Below, piece after piece: positions 7,276 through 16,238 of a DNA stretch of 64,000 nt (the first letter of the stretch is position 1; each line of letters starts with the position of its first letter). The notes under the pieces were generated by a model, which made no database searches, was not told where the DNA came from, and worked only from the letters and a program-made list of their open reading frames with translations. Source of the stretch: Dysgonomonas sp. BGC7 (GTDB taxonomy: Bacteria; Bacteroidota; Bacteroidia; Bacteroidales; Dysgonomonadaceae); NCBI RefSeq assembly GCF_001261735.1, contig NZ_CVRP01000011.1, positions 1 to 64,000 of the forward strand, in the 5' to 3' direction. The position numbers and the translations under genes are program-made.

Positions 7276-8523
7276 TTATTGAATAACTGATAATTTTAAG
7301 TGTTGAGGCTGTCTATTATACCATCGTATAGATTGAGAACAGGCTTCTTTCATAAATTCGTTCAATATTTCAAGATCAGCACTATCGCATTCATTATCTG
7401 TTATTTCATAATTTGATTTGGCATGAACAACTTTATTTCTTGTTGCATATATAATTTTGCCAACCATATTTGCCGCTGTTGTTAGACTTTGCTTATTTAT
7501 TGAATAATCAATAATTTGTAAATTAATTTGTTTTTTTACTTTTGATTTAATTTTTTCAGGTAATCTATCAAAAAGACCAATAAAGTCAAAGCAGTTAATA
7601 AATGTTGATTTAATAAGGTCTTCATCATTAAATTTTGCTCGCATAGATTTTGCAAGGTCAAATATAGAGCGAATAAAATCTCCATTCTCAAACTGTTTTT
7701 TAGGAGCATCCATCTTTTTTCGCATTAGCTCATGTGCTTCTATATTGACTGCGACAGGAGCAAAATGTTCAAGGATTTTATAAAAATTTAAAAAGCGCAA
7801 TTCCGCTTCTTGAATTTGTAATGCAGAAATAAATAACTTCATTCCTTCATTATATGGTTCAATATCTCTTAATTTACTGAAATTATATTCTCCTTCTTCA
7901 TCTTGTAAATCTTCATAATCATAAAGTGGATTTTTTATTTCAGAGAAGGTTACAGCTATCCCTGTACTATCTGCAACTTCAAATATATATGATTTTACAA
8001 GATTAAATTCCTCTTCTTTGTTTAATACTTCATTTGTATTATATTTAAGTTCAACTGCAAGATAAGGGGAGAAAGTTCCATAATAATTTTTATCATATTC
8101 TCCTAATGCAGTAGCAGCAAGCCCAATAATGAAATTATCCGAAACCAAATCAATATTAATATTGTCTTTTTTTGTACTAAAGGCTCCTAAAGTTGTGCTA
8201 ATTATGTGGTCATAATTTGAGTCAATAGCCTCTACAATATAATATCGTAAGTGTTTTGTCTTTATAATTGAATGATCTTCTGTTTTTATTGTCGGTATTT
8301 CGTCTGCTATTTCTAAAAACTCTTCGATAGAAATATCAATATCTTCTTGTTCTCCGGGAAAAGGAAAACTTGGCAATTCATAACCACCTTCTTTTACAAA
8401 TCCTTCAATATCTTCATCTGTCAGTATAAGCTCATCCCCATAATCGGCAAATTCCTCATAATTGACAATAAGGAAATTTATAGTTGATTGTATCTTTTTT
8501 AATTGTTCTCTTGTTAATTCCAT
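7276..8523 (-). CDS. HEPN-type putative defence protein (cargo)
   Basis: This 415-residue protein is on the opposite strand between mobB and mobC. The first 200 residues are acidic and not recognised. Residues about 230-375 look like a HEPN domain. A helix with RFLNFYKILEHF is followed about 115 residues later by RNKVVH (R362 to H367), which fits the R-x4-H catalytic motif of HEPN RNases and resembles the C-terminal domain of ApeA-like anti-phage proteins. HEPN proteins in mobile elements usually act as RNA-cleaving abortive-infection effectors; the antiphage role here is inference. It stands alone with its own probable -7 box. Nothing else in the neighbourhood looks like a partner or antitoxin. 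Confidence 0.68.
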   Translation of the reverse strand: MELTREQLKKIQSTINFLIVNYEEFADYGDELILTDEDIEGFVKEGGYELPSFPFPGEQEDIDISIEEFLEIADEIPTIKTEDHSIIKTKHLRYYIVEAIDSNYDHIISTTLGAFSTKKDNINIDLVSDNFIIGLAATALGEYDKNYYGTFSPYLAVELKYNTNEVLNKEEEFNLVKSYIFEVADSTGIAVTFSEIKNPLYDYEDLQDEEGEYNFSKLRDIEPYNEGMKLFISALQIQEAELRFLNFYKILEHFAPVAVNIEAHELMRKKMDAPKKQFENGDFIRSIFDLAKSMRAKFNDEDLIKSTFINCFDFIGLFDRLPEKIKSKVKKQINLQIIDYSINKQSLTTAANMVGKIIYATRNKVVHAKSNYEITDNECDSADLEILNEFMKEACSQSIRWYNRQPQHLKLSVIQ

Positions 8524-8543
8524 ACCAAGTTATATTATTGAGA

Positions 8544-8551
8544 CAAAGTTA
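8544..8551 (-). promoter_or_regulatory. -7 promoter element of the HEPN gene
   Basis: The minus strand reads TAACTTTG, a full match to the Bacteroidetes -7 consensus TAnnTTTG, 20 bp before the start at 8523. No clear TTTG was found at the -33 position. Confidence 0.45.
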
Positions 8552-8602
8552 ATAAATAGCTTCGATATTTTTCTTATTTTCAATACATAACGCTATATAT
8601 AG

Positions 8603-8672
8603 GACAACCCCAGACACAAGCTACCACCTCACTAAAATCGAGTATAATATTCTAAACCTCTACTTACATTCG
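8603..8672 (+). promoter_or_regulatory. Predicted mobC promoter with 27-bp shared box
   Basis: The box (GACAACCCC...ACCACCT) lies at 8603-8629. The -7-like TACATTCG follows at 8665-8672 after 35 nt, and the mobC start comes 41 nt later. Box-to-start geometry is identical to the copy at 16239-16308, and the two boxes match at all 27 positions. Confidence 0.65.
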
Positions 8673-8713
8673 CATTCTTTAATGAATTATAAACAATCTA
8701 AAATTCAATAACG

Positions 8714-10723
8714 ATGCAAAACGAAGATGATTTGAGAGGGCTTGCCAAAGTCATGGAGTTTATGAGGGCGATCAGTATTTTGTTCGTGCTGATGAATATT
8801 TATTGGTTCTGTTATCAGGCAATCCACGAGTGGGGAATCAATATTGGGGTGGTAGATAAAATACTAATGAATTTTAATCGTACCGCAGGATTATTCAACT
8901 CAATCTTGTGGACGAAAATATTTTCTGTAGTCTTTCTTGCTTTGTCCTGTTTAGGTATAAAGGGAGTAAAGGAGGAAAAGATTACATGGAATCACATCTA
9001 TGTATGTCTTGTTTTAGGATTTGTATTTTTCTTTCTGAATTGGTGGCTTCTGTATCTGCCTCTTCCTAAAATAGCCAATGCAGGTTTTTATATTTTCACC
9101 ATTGCTGTGGGATATATATTACTATTGATGGCGGGTACATGGATGAGCCGCTTACTCAAAAACAACCTAATGGACGATCCGTTTAATAACGAAAATGAAT
9201 CGTTTATGCAGGAAACCAAGTTGATGGTAAACGATTATTCGATAAACCTGCCTACCAAGTTCTGGTACAAAAAGAAGCAATGGAAAGGATGGATTAATGT
9301 AGTAAATCCTTTTCGGGCAGCTATCGTATTGGGTACTCCTGGTTCGGGTAAGTCTTATGCCGTTGTAAATCAATTTATCAAACAACAAATTGAGAAAGGT
9401 TATACAGGCTATATTTACGATTTCAAGTTTCCAGACCTTTCGACTATTGCTTATAACCATCTGTTAAACAATAGAGAAGGTTATAAGAAAGTACCGACCT
9501 TTTATGTGATAAACTTTGATGATCCAAGTCGTAGCCACCGTTGCAATCCAATTAATCCCTCTTTCATGGATGATATTTCGGATGCCTACGAAAGTGCATA
9601 CACAATTATGTTAAATTTAAACCGAACGTGGGTACAGAAACAAGGAGACTTTTTTGTTGAATCTCCGATCATTCTGTTCGCCGCTATTATATGGTATTTG
9701 CGAATCTACAAGGATGGTAAATATTGTACTTTTCCTCATGCCATAGAGTTTTTAAACAAGAGTTATGAAGATATTTTCCCGATTCTGACTTCGTACCCAG
9801 ACCTCGAAAACTACCTTTCTCCCTTTATGGACGCATGGAAATCTGGAGCTGCCGACCAGCTTCAAGGGCAAATTGCAAGCGCTAAAATACCACTTTCCCG
9901 TATGATTAGTCCACAATTATATTGGGTGATGTCGGGTGATGAGTTTACATTAGACATCAACAATCCGGATGATCCTAAAATATTGGCAGTAGGTAACAAT
10001 CCTGATCGACAAAATATTTACGGAGCAGCACTTGGATTGTATAACAGTCGTATTGTGAAACTGATAAATAAGAAGGGACAACTTAAATCATCTGTTATTA
10101 TTGACGAGCTTCCGACTATTTATTTCAAAGGATTAGATAACTTGATAGCTACTGCCAGAAGCAACAAGGTTGCCGTATTGTTGGGGTTTCAGGACTTTTC
10201 TCAGTTAAAGCGAGACTATGGAGACAAAGAGGCCGCCGTAGTGATGAACACAGTAGGTAATATATTTTCGGGGCAGGTAGTCGGAGATACGGCGAAGACC
10301 TTGTCTGACCGTTTTGGTAAAGTATTGCAGAAACGCCAATCTATGACCATCAACCGCAACGATAAATCGACTTCCATTTCTACACAAATGGATAGTTTGA
10401 TACCAGCATCCAAAATATCCAATCTGACACAGGGTATGTTTGTTGGGGCGATAGCAGATAATTTCGACGAGCGGATAGAGCAAAAGATTTTTCACTGCGA
10501 AATTGTGGTAGATAATGAACGTGTAGCTACCGAAACTAAAGCGTACAAGAAAATACCTGTCATCACTAACTTTGTAGATGAGAACGGAGTAGACCGTATG
10601 AAGGAAATGATTAAAGAAAATTATGACCGCATCAAAGCTGAGGCGAAACAGATTGTAGTTGAGGAATTGGAGAGAATTCGCTATGATGAGAATCTGCGAC
10701 ATTTGTTGCCGAAGGAGGAGTAA
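8714..10723 (+). CDS. mobC: MobC, VirD4-type coupling protein
   Basis: This 669-residue type IV coupling protein (TraG/TraD/VirD4 family; MobC in Bacteroides elements) links the relaxosome to the mating channel and pumps DNA. Three to four N-terminal membrane segments lie within about residues 15-145. The Walker A motif VLGTPGSGKSYAVVNQ is near residues 205-220. A Walker B-like segment VIIDELPTIYFKGLDNL lies near residues 458-475, and the TraG/TraD segment GFQDFSQLKRDYG follows it. It is separated from mobB by the inserted HEPN gene and is driven by its own promoter carrying the shared box. The call is secure from motifs and length. Confidence 0.94.
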   Translation: MQNEDDLRGLAKVMEFMRAISILFVLMNIYWFCYQAIHEWGINIGVVDKILMNFNRTAGLFNSILWTKIFSVVFLALSCLGIKGVKEEKITWNHIYVCLVLGFVFFFLNWWLLYLPLPKIANAGFYIFTIAVGYILLLMAGTWMSRLLKNNLMDDPFNNENESFMQETKLMVNDYSINLPTKFWYKKKQWKGWINVVNPFRAAIVLGTPGSGKSYAVVNQFIKQQIEKGYTGYIYDFKFPDLSTIAYNHLLNNREGYKKVPTFYVINFDDPSRSHRCNPINPSFMDDISDAYESAYTIMLNLNRTWVQKQGDFFVESPIILFAAIIWYLRIYKDGKYCTFPHAIEFLNKSYEDIFPILTSYPDLENYLSPFMDAWKSGAADQLQGQIASAKIPLSRMISPQLYWVMSGDEFTLDINNPDDPKILAVGNNPDRQNIYGAALGLYNSRIVKLINKKGQLKSSVIIDELPTIYFKGLDNLIATARSNKVAVLLGFQDFSQLKRDYGDKEAAVVMNTVGNIFSGQVVGDTAKTLSDRFGKVLQKRQSMTINRNDKSTSISTQMDSLIPASKISNLTQGMFVGAIADNFDERIEQKIFHCEIVVDNERVATETKAYKKIPVITNFVDENGVDRMKEMIKENYDRIKAEAKQIVVEELERIRYDENLRHLLPKEE

Positions 10724-10770
10724 ACGATAAGAGCCGTTCGGTGTACAAAATGTGATAATAATTAAATAGT

Positions 10771-10813
10771 AAAAAACAAACATTCAATATATAAAATTGG
10801 GTGTTTGTTTTTT
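10771..10813. terminator. Bidirectional terminator between mobC and abiH
   Basis: AAAAAACAAACA (10771-10782) pairs perfectly with TGTTTGTTTTTT (10802-10813). The A and T runs at the two sides allow termination of both converging genes. Confidence 0.7.
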
Positions 10814-10815
10814 TG

Positions 10816-12186
10816 TTAACTAAACGATCTTTTATTTTGAGGCAATAGTTCACAAAATGTTTTATTCACAACAACACTTCTCAACTTACTTTTATCCGTA
10901 AAACATCGGGATAAAGCTTGAATTATATCTCCATAATTATCCCATCCTTTTTCATTCTGATAATAATAAGGTTTTATCGACACACAATTTTCATGTTCAA
11001 ATAGAGTTCGCAACAAAGTGTTGTCTGACAAAGCACATGAATGCCCCATAATATAAACTTGATAAGGTGCAGCATTTATCAATGATTCTAACTTTCGATA
11101 ATTATTTGTTTCCAGATATTTCATTGATTTTATATTATCTAATACATGAGGGATTTTTGACTTTTCTAGTTTTTTATATTCGTCATCATATTCATCCCCA
11201 TACCCGAATATTATAGGATTAGATGGATCATTTAGTTTTCCGTGTATATGAATTGTTGAGGATGAATTAAATGAGACTGAGATTGGGCTCTGGTGTTCAA
11301 ATCTATATAGCTCCTCTGTATCTGTATAGTTAAATGTCAGAAAAGTGGTTTTATCTGGGGATAATAGTTCAGATATCAAATCACTTACATCAGTATTCAC
11401 CTCTTTACTTGTCATTTTAGAGAGATAATCTATAAACCAATCTTTAAAGTCTTTAAATCCTTCATATGTACCACCTAATCTAAATTTTTGGGCTAGTGAT
11501 GATCGTTCCTCTAACCAAATTTTTCTTTCCGGTGTATTCATGAAATTGATAATTTTAGAGGTCAAATCATCTTTGAAGTCTTTCTTGTAAAGCTCTTTTA
11601 TATCACGACCGAGTATTGGGGCTAGTATAATATCACTCATCCCTTCTACTTTAGATGGTTTGGGCAAGGTTAATAGATATTCAATAAGAGCTTGTTCTAT
11701 TTGCTGAAATTCTCGGTTTAGATTAATTATAGACTCTTCATCATTATTAAATTCAAGCAGTTTATCATAATAAGCTTGCTCAACATCTGACCATCCTTTA
11801 TCTACATAATTTCGTGTTATACTTATCAATAAGTCGTTTGTTCCTTTTTCGAAATATTCAGAAAAAACGAATGGGGTATCATGATAACCGACATCTAGAT
11901 CATTATTATTATCAAGAGCAAAAACAAAATGGAGGAGCTTTGAAATTGGGAATTTTTTATCATCATAAATTCTAGGATAACCCTTTTCTCTTAATTTTGC
12001 ATCATAAAGAAAAGCTCTAAATCGAATCATTTTTCGTTTATCGACAACAATCTGATCTTTATAACTTGGTCTTTCAAAGTTATCGGTAAGTAAGTCCTCC
12101 CATAACCACTCTACGAAGTTCCCATATCCTGTTTTCATCCCGTGTGCAAGATCAAAACCATTACCAATAAGTATTATTCGATTCAT
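10816..12186 (-). CDS. abiH: AbiH family abortive-infection protein
   Basis: This 456-residue AbiH-family protein (PF14253-like) is related to the lactococcal phage abortive-infection protein AbiH. The N-terminal IILIGNGFDLAHGMKTGY (residues 4-21) is diagnostic, as is GWSDVEQAYYDKL (131-143). TFLTFNYTDTEELYRF (281-296) and TIHIHGKLND (311-320) are further conserved blocks. GNGFD, FNYT and HIHG line up in order and spacing with the GSGLS, TNID and LHG motifs of SIR2-type NAD-binding domains, so a SIR2-like fold is likely; I infer this from motifs only. It is the last gene of the sir2-herA-ymh-abiH operon, 6 bp after ymh. Confidence 0.9.
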   Translation of the reverse strand: MNRIILIGNGFDLAHGMKTGYGNFVEWLWEDLLTDNFERPSYKDQIVVDKRKMIRFRAFLYDAKLREKGYPRIYDDKKFPISKLLHFVFALDNNNDLDVGYHDTPFVFSEYFEKGTNDLLISITRNYVDKGWSDVEQAYYDKLLEFNNDEESIINLNREFQQIEQALIEYLLTLPKPSKVEGMSDIILAPILGRDIKELYKKDFKDDLTSKIINFMNTPERKIWLEERSSLAQKFRLGGTYEGFKDFKDWFIDYLSKMTSKEVNTDVSDLISELLSPDKTTFLTFNYTDTEELYRFEHQSPISVSFNSSSTIHIHGKLNDPSNPIIFGYGDEYDDEYKKLEKSKIPHVLDNIKSMKYLETNNYRKLESLINAAPYQVYIMGHSCALSDNTLLRTLFEHENCVSIKPYYYQNEKGWDNYGDIIQALSRCFTDKSKLRSVVVNKTFCELLPQNKRSFS

Positions 12187-12192
12187 TATATT

Positions 12193-12999
12193 TTATCGTA
12201 TTTTATGTATATTATCAATCCTTTTGTGACAATAAGAAATTAAGGACATTATATCTAATGCATCTTCTTCATTTATTTCCCATTTTATTTTAACTTCATG
12301 AGCTGTTGGGTTTCTAAACATTCCATACAACCCTTTCAACAAATTAGAAAAACCTTTATGTTCTGATTTTTCACTTTCTGACACGAAATTATTGATTATG
12401 AGAATTGGAGAATCGCCTCCAAACACAGAATCAACCAATTTCCCACCATCTTCTCGAACTTCGGATATTTCTCTTATTCTATCAAACACACTTTTTGCAG
12501 CTTCCAATACAGAATGAAAATAGTTTTCAGCTAATAATTCTTCCTTACAATAATTGAAAATTTCTCGATGCGCCTTCCTTTGCTCTAATTTTGTTTTCAA
12601 ATCGTCTGCTTTTCTTTGAGCTTCTGAAATTGTAGATGCCTGTTTTATCTCGCTAAACTTTCCATTTTCATTCAGTTGATATCCAATAAAGCTTAATTGT
12701 TGGTTGATTTGATTTCTTTTTTCAGCAAAGACTTCTGGGTTATTGACATATTTTGCAGGAGCTAATGCGAGTCCGATAAAGTTCAATATGTGATTTGAAC
12801 ATCGATTCTCATTTTGATAAATAGCAAAAGCATCGTATATCCTTTTCCATTTAGTTGAAGTGGGCGATGCATCGGCTATTTTACTTTGTGCCAATAGGTG
12901 TTGTATTTCACTACCAGTCAAACCTGAACTTGTATCTCCAAGAATTTTAGAAATGCCTTCTAACGTCGGTTGTGTAAAACAATTTCTCAGTATTGCCAT
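12193..12999 (-). CDS. TIGR02391 (Ymh) family protein, HEPN-like
   Basis: This 268-residue protein matches the TIGR02391/Hypoth_Ymh family, often found in defence and mobile contexts and of unproven function. The N-terminus has a short helical region (FTQPTLEGISKILGD). A charged, probably coiled-coil region spans about residues 110-150. The C-terminal domain has the family signature GMFRNPTAHEVKIKWEINEEDALD. Within it RNPTAH (R229 to H234) fits the R-x4-H catalytic signature of HEPN RNases. It sits between herA (21-bp gap) and abiH (6-bp gap) in one transcription unit, which suggests it acts with one or both. RNase activity is inference from the motif. Confidence 0.82.
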   Translation of the reverse strand: MAILRNCFTQPTLEGISKILGDTSSGLTGSEIQHLLAQSKIADASPTSTKWKRIYDAFAIYQNENRCSNHILNFIGLALAPAKYVNNPEVFAEKRNQINQQLSFIGYQLNENGKFSEIKQASTISEAQRKADDLKTKLEQRKAHREIFNYCKEELLAENYFHSVLEAAKSVFDRIREISEVREDGGKLVDSVFGGDSPILIINNFVSESEKSEHKGFSNLLKGLYGMFRNPTAHEVKIKWEINEEDALDIMSLISYCHKRIDNIHKIR

Positions 13000-13020
13000 A
13001 ATCTACTAATGTATAATGAA

Positions 13021-14892
13021 TTAATCTTCCCAGTTTTTCAATAAATTGATTGTTTCATTATTGGGTTTATGTTGGCTTTCAATGGTGTCGATTGATATTA
13101 TTACAGGCATTTGAACCAATTGACCAGACAAAATACACATTCCCGTTCCCAATATAGGTAAGGCCTCCGTTGACACTTGATCTAGGTATGAGATAGCCTT
13201 TTCGACCATATCTAAATCTTTATTATTTACGAGCCTGTGAATAAAATAATTATGAAGTTGAGAAATAATAGTAGTGGATATATCAGACGGTCTTTGGCTT
13301 GCAATAGTGAGAAAAACTCCAAATTTTCGTCCTTCTTTAATTATTTCTTCAAATGTTTCCAATCTATAATCTTTCCATGATTCGCTTTCCCGAAGAGATT
13401 CATAGGATAAAATATTATGTGCCTCATCAATAATGATATTCAATGACTTTTCTAATTCATTGTCAGTCTTATGATTTTTGTGTTCTGAGTATAATTTGTG
13501 AGAAATAAGGAGCGGTATCAATTTCTTTATATTGATATTTGCTTCATTGAGATTTATAACAGCCAAATAATCATTATCCCAAAAGTCAATAGCACTATCC
13601 TTGATTTCTATAACTTTAGCAATATCTTTTTGGAAACTCTTTAATTTGTTTATAGCAGGGGCAATATGCTCGTTATTAGCCCTATTGGTTAGCACGTCAT
13701 GAATGAGTTGAAGATATAGAAAGTGTATGATTCTTGAAATGAAATCAGATTCAAATTCATACTGTTCAACCTGTTTATAAAGTTTGGTTTCTTTTACAAA
13801 GTTTCTATTTTCAATAAAACATTGGTAATTATTAAAATCTCCCAAGTAATAACAGAATTTATCTGGTCTCCACGCAAAATCGTCAATTAATCTACCCTCC
13901 TCACCATCTTTATTAATGTATTTAGGTAAAATCTGTTCTATGTAATCCAATAGTAATTTAGACTGTACCTTGTCTGACATACATAAAATTTCCTCTATTC
14001 GCTTTCTCAGAATATTATGAAAGTAGCCTAAAGAATCATTTACACCCATAACTTTTTTATAAAATTCGAGGGTTCGCCCAATGAATGGTTGTTGTGTTTT
14101 TTCTGATGCACTTGCCAGTATGGAAAACAAGTTCTTATCTAATAAGTCATTTTCAAAAAAAGGAAGTTTGTCTTTTCCTGTACTATCCTTCGTTGATAAG
14201 TTATAGACTTTTTTATTGCTTATAATTACATTGTCACCATTATATTCACCATTAAAATCAAAAAGCAGAAATCGCGCATTTCTCTTAAACTTATCCTGAT
14301 CTTCAAATGCCCTAAATAGTTGCCTATATATTTTAGCCAATGTATAAGACTTACCACTTCCCGTATTTCCAAATATCCCGATATGACTGGAGAATAGGCT
14401 ATTAACACCAACATATATTTCCTGCCCCCTCTCTAAAGCAAGAGTGCCTATTTGAATAGGTTTGTCATCCTGTTTAACAAATTGGTGAATTTGTTTAAAC
14501 TCTTCACTATTTAGCAGAAAACACTCATTATCTATGAGTGGCAGTTCTTTTATACCCCGCTCAAACTTTGCATTTTCAATATATCCAAGCAGTTTAGCAT
14601 TGAGGATTCTGTTTATTTTATTTTCTTCTTTTCCATACTCTTGTATAAACGGCAGCTTTTCTTCTTTAATAGATTCCCCTTCAATTTTAGCAATGATTGA
14701 AATAAAGCCTTTTTCTATTTTTACATACCCCCCAACAGATACATTCTTAATTAGACTTCCCTTATATAGCAAGTGAGAAGCATTCTTTACTTTATCAACC
14801 TTAACTTTAACTTCTCTTCCTTCCACAGAAAAGACAGTCCCAATCCTAAAAATAGAATTTTCCTGTAATATATTATCAACTCTATTGTCCAT
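13021..14892 (-). CDS. herA: HerA-like ATPase of a SIR2-HerA defence system
   Basis: This is a 623-residue HerA/FtsK-type hexameric ATPase with DUF87. Residues about 10-75 form the HAS-barrel (IGTVFSVEGREVKVKVDKV). Walker A is GIFGNTGSGKSYTLAKIY (K181), and Walker B is LNIIIDEAHNILSYE, near residue 487. SQRPSDISTTIISQLHNYFIHRL further on is the typical HerA sensor/arginine-finger region. HerA proteins paired with SIR2 form large complexes that degrade NAD+ on phage infection (established for other SIR2-HerA systems). It overlaps the sir2 stop by 11 bp, so expression is coupled. Confidence 0.93.
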   Translation of the reverse strand: MDNRVDNILQENSIFRIGTVFSVEGREVKVKVDKVKNASHLLYKGSLIKNVSVGGYVKIEKGFISIIAKIEGESIKEEKLPFIQEYGKEENKINRILNAKLLGYIENAKFERGIKELPLIDNECFLLNSEEFKQIHQFVKQDDKPIQIGTLALERGQEIYVGVNSLFSSHIGIFGNTGSGKSYTLAKIYRQLFRAFEDQDKFKRNARFLLFDFNGEYNGDNVIISNKKVYNLSTKDSTGKDKLPFFENDLLDKNLFSILASASEKTQQPFIGRTLEFYKKVMGVNDSLGYFHNILRKRIEEILCMSDKVQSKLLLDYIEQILPKYINKDGEEGRLIDDFAWRPDKFCYYLGDFNNYQCFIENRNFVKETKLYKQVEQYEFESDFISRIIHFLYLQLIHDVLTNRANNEHIAPAINKLKSFQKDIAKVIEIKDSAIDFWDNDYLAVINLNEANINIKKLIPLLISHKLYSEHKNHKTDNELEKSLNIIIDEAHNILSYESLRESESWKDYRLETFEEIIKEGRKFGVFLTIASQRPSDISTTIISQLHNYFIHRLVNNKDLDMVEKAISYLDQVSTEALPILGTGMCILSGQLVQMPVIISIDTIESQHKPNNETINLLKNWED

Positions 14893-16090
14893 TGTTATTG
14901 TTAATGGGGATCATCCTGCTGATTTGTTCGAACACTTCTGCATTTAAGGTCTTAAAATCAAAATTTACCACATTCTTTTTTAGCTTAGCTAACTTGTCTT
15001 TATCTCCTTCAGCATTAGTTTCGATAAAATTTGAAGGAGTAACAATCAGAATGTTATTGTTTTTTGATTTCCCATTGTTCAATTTAAGATATTCTTCAAA
15101 CTGACTCTTTTCATCATCTGAAAAAGAGAATATAATAATCAATAATGTTGGATTAGAGTCAGCTACTCGCATTGTGATTTTAGAGATATGTTCGTCAGCA
15201 AACGAAAATCCCATAACAAACAATAGCGAATTTTCTTTTTCTAATACATTAGAATATATTCGCATCAGTTCATAAAAATGCAGGTCGAGAACTGTGTCTT
15301 TAAATTTCTGTTTGGTCGGATTTATAACAACTAACTTGTCGTAACTGTCAGTAAATGGTTTTATTGCTTTTTTATCTATTTTAGATAGCGAGTTTGCTTT
15401 AGCAACTATTTCTGCAAGTGTCTCTTTTTTATCTATTTTTATAAGTACATCTTTCTTAATAGATTGTAAGGCTTTATTTGTCACTTGCACATTTTCTAAC
15501 AAACTATCATGAGATAATTGTTTTATATCTGTTCCGATTGATTTCCAATCTATTGATCCATGTAGTTTTAGCAAGTTGAAAACAGGAATTTCCGATATGT
15601 TTTGATAATGAGTACTTGTTTTTGTATATGATTTTTGAAAATTACCTTCATCAAAGACCGGATTTATTCGACCTTTAAAACCATCATTGAACTCTATTCC
15701 TGTTTTTTCTGCGGCACGCTCAACAAATAAGTCGATGTTAGTACTGAATATATTGATCTGTTTATTGTGCAGCCTGCTTGCTCTGCGTACAATAATATCA
15801 TTCCAGAGAATTAAAAATTGCCGATAAACCCCTAACACATCGTCAGAATAACCAACGATATCATCGTCAATCTCAGACTGAAGATTCGGCTTAATTACAT
15901 CAGTAAAATATTTCGCATATATTGAAGCTCGTATAATCTCTTTTTGAGGACTATTATCCTCTTTATTTAATTCTGTTAGCCAGTTTTCAATATCACCTAA
16001 AGTATTCAGATATGGACGTGACAAGCCAGAACCAATTAAGAAATTGATGTTGCAGGATTGGATCAGTTCTTTTATTTTTTCGATTTTCAT
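14882..16090 (-). CDS. SIR2-family putative NADase of a SIR2-HerA system
   Basis: This 402-residue protein has a SIR2 domain at the N-terminus. The glycine-rich NAD-binding motif is NFLIGSGLSRPYL (residues 16-28). IFSTNIDLFVERAAE carries the catalytic-type Asn118, and LLKLHGSIDW carries the catalytic-type His177. All three are intact, so NAD hydrolysis is expected. The C-terminal half (residues 230-400) is a separate alpha/beta region that includes SLLFVMGFSFADEHI, typical of SIR2_2 or DUF4020-like defence proteins. It is the first gene of the four-gene leftward operon and is preceded by a -7 box at 16115-16122. NADase with HerA is a known phage-triggered suicide module. Confidence 0.92.
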   Translation of the reverse strand: MKIEKIKELIQSCNINFLIGSGLSRPYLNTLGDIENWLTELNKEDNSPQKEIIRASIYAKYFTDVIKPNLQSEIDDDIVGYSDDVLGVYRQFLILWNDIIVRRASRLHNKQINIFSTNIDLFVERAAEKTGIEFNDGFKGRINPVFDEGNFQKSYTKTSTHYQNISEIPVFNLLKLHGSIDWKSIGTDIKQLSHDSLLENVQVTNKALQSIKKDVLIKIDKKETLAEIVAKANSLSKIDKKAIKPFTDSYDKLVVINPTKQKFKDTVLDLHFYELMRIYSNVLEKENSLLFVMGFSFADEHISKITMRVADSNPTLLIIIFSFSDDEKSQFEEYLKLNNGKSKNNNILIVTPSNFIETNAEGDKDKLAKLKKNVVNFDFKTLNAEVFEQISRMIPINNNNGQ

Positions 16091-16114
16091 TATTTGTTAC
16101 TTATAGGATTATCA

Positions 16115-16122
16115 CAAAGATA
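16115..16122 (-). promoter_or_regulatory. -7 promoter element of the defence operon
   Basis: The minus strand reads TATCTTTG, a full match to TAnnTTTG, 24 bp before the sir2 start. That implies a 5' leader of only about 15-20 nt. The -33 region has no clear TTTG. Confidence 0.45.
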
Positions 16123-16238
16123 GAGTATTTTACTGATACAGATATGAAAGCAAGACTCTATAGTTTTGTCTATTTACATTTTTCAGTTTAAACAATAAGA
16201 ATAGGAGGTAAAAACACCATATTCACCAATTGCGCATA

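Noticed and set aside
8603-8640. CACTAAAATCG after the mobC box as another ACTAAAAAATCA leader
   Set aside because: It lacks the hairpin and the full A-rich box and lies upstream of the predicted transcript start.
10205-10783. 192-codon antisense frame within mobC
   Set aside because: It lies fully opposite a well-supported coding region and resembles no family.
16091-16238. A toxin-antitoxin or small gene upstream of sir2
   Set aside because: Only very short frames exist there; the stretch is explained by back-to-back promoters.
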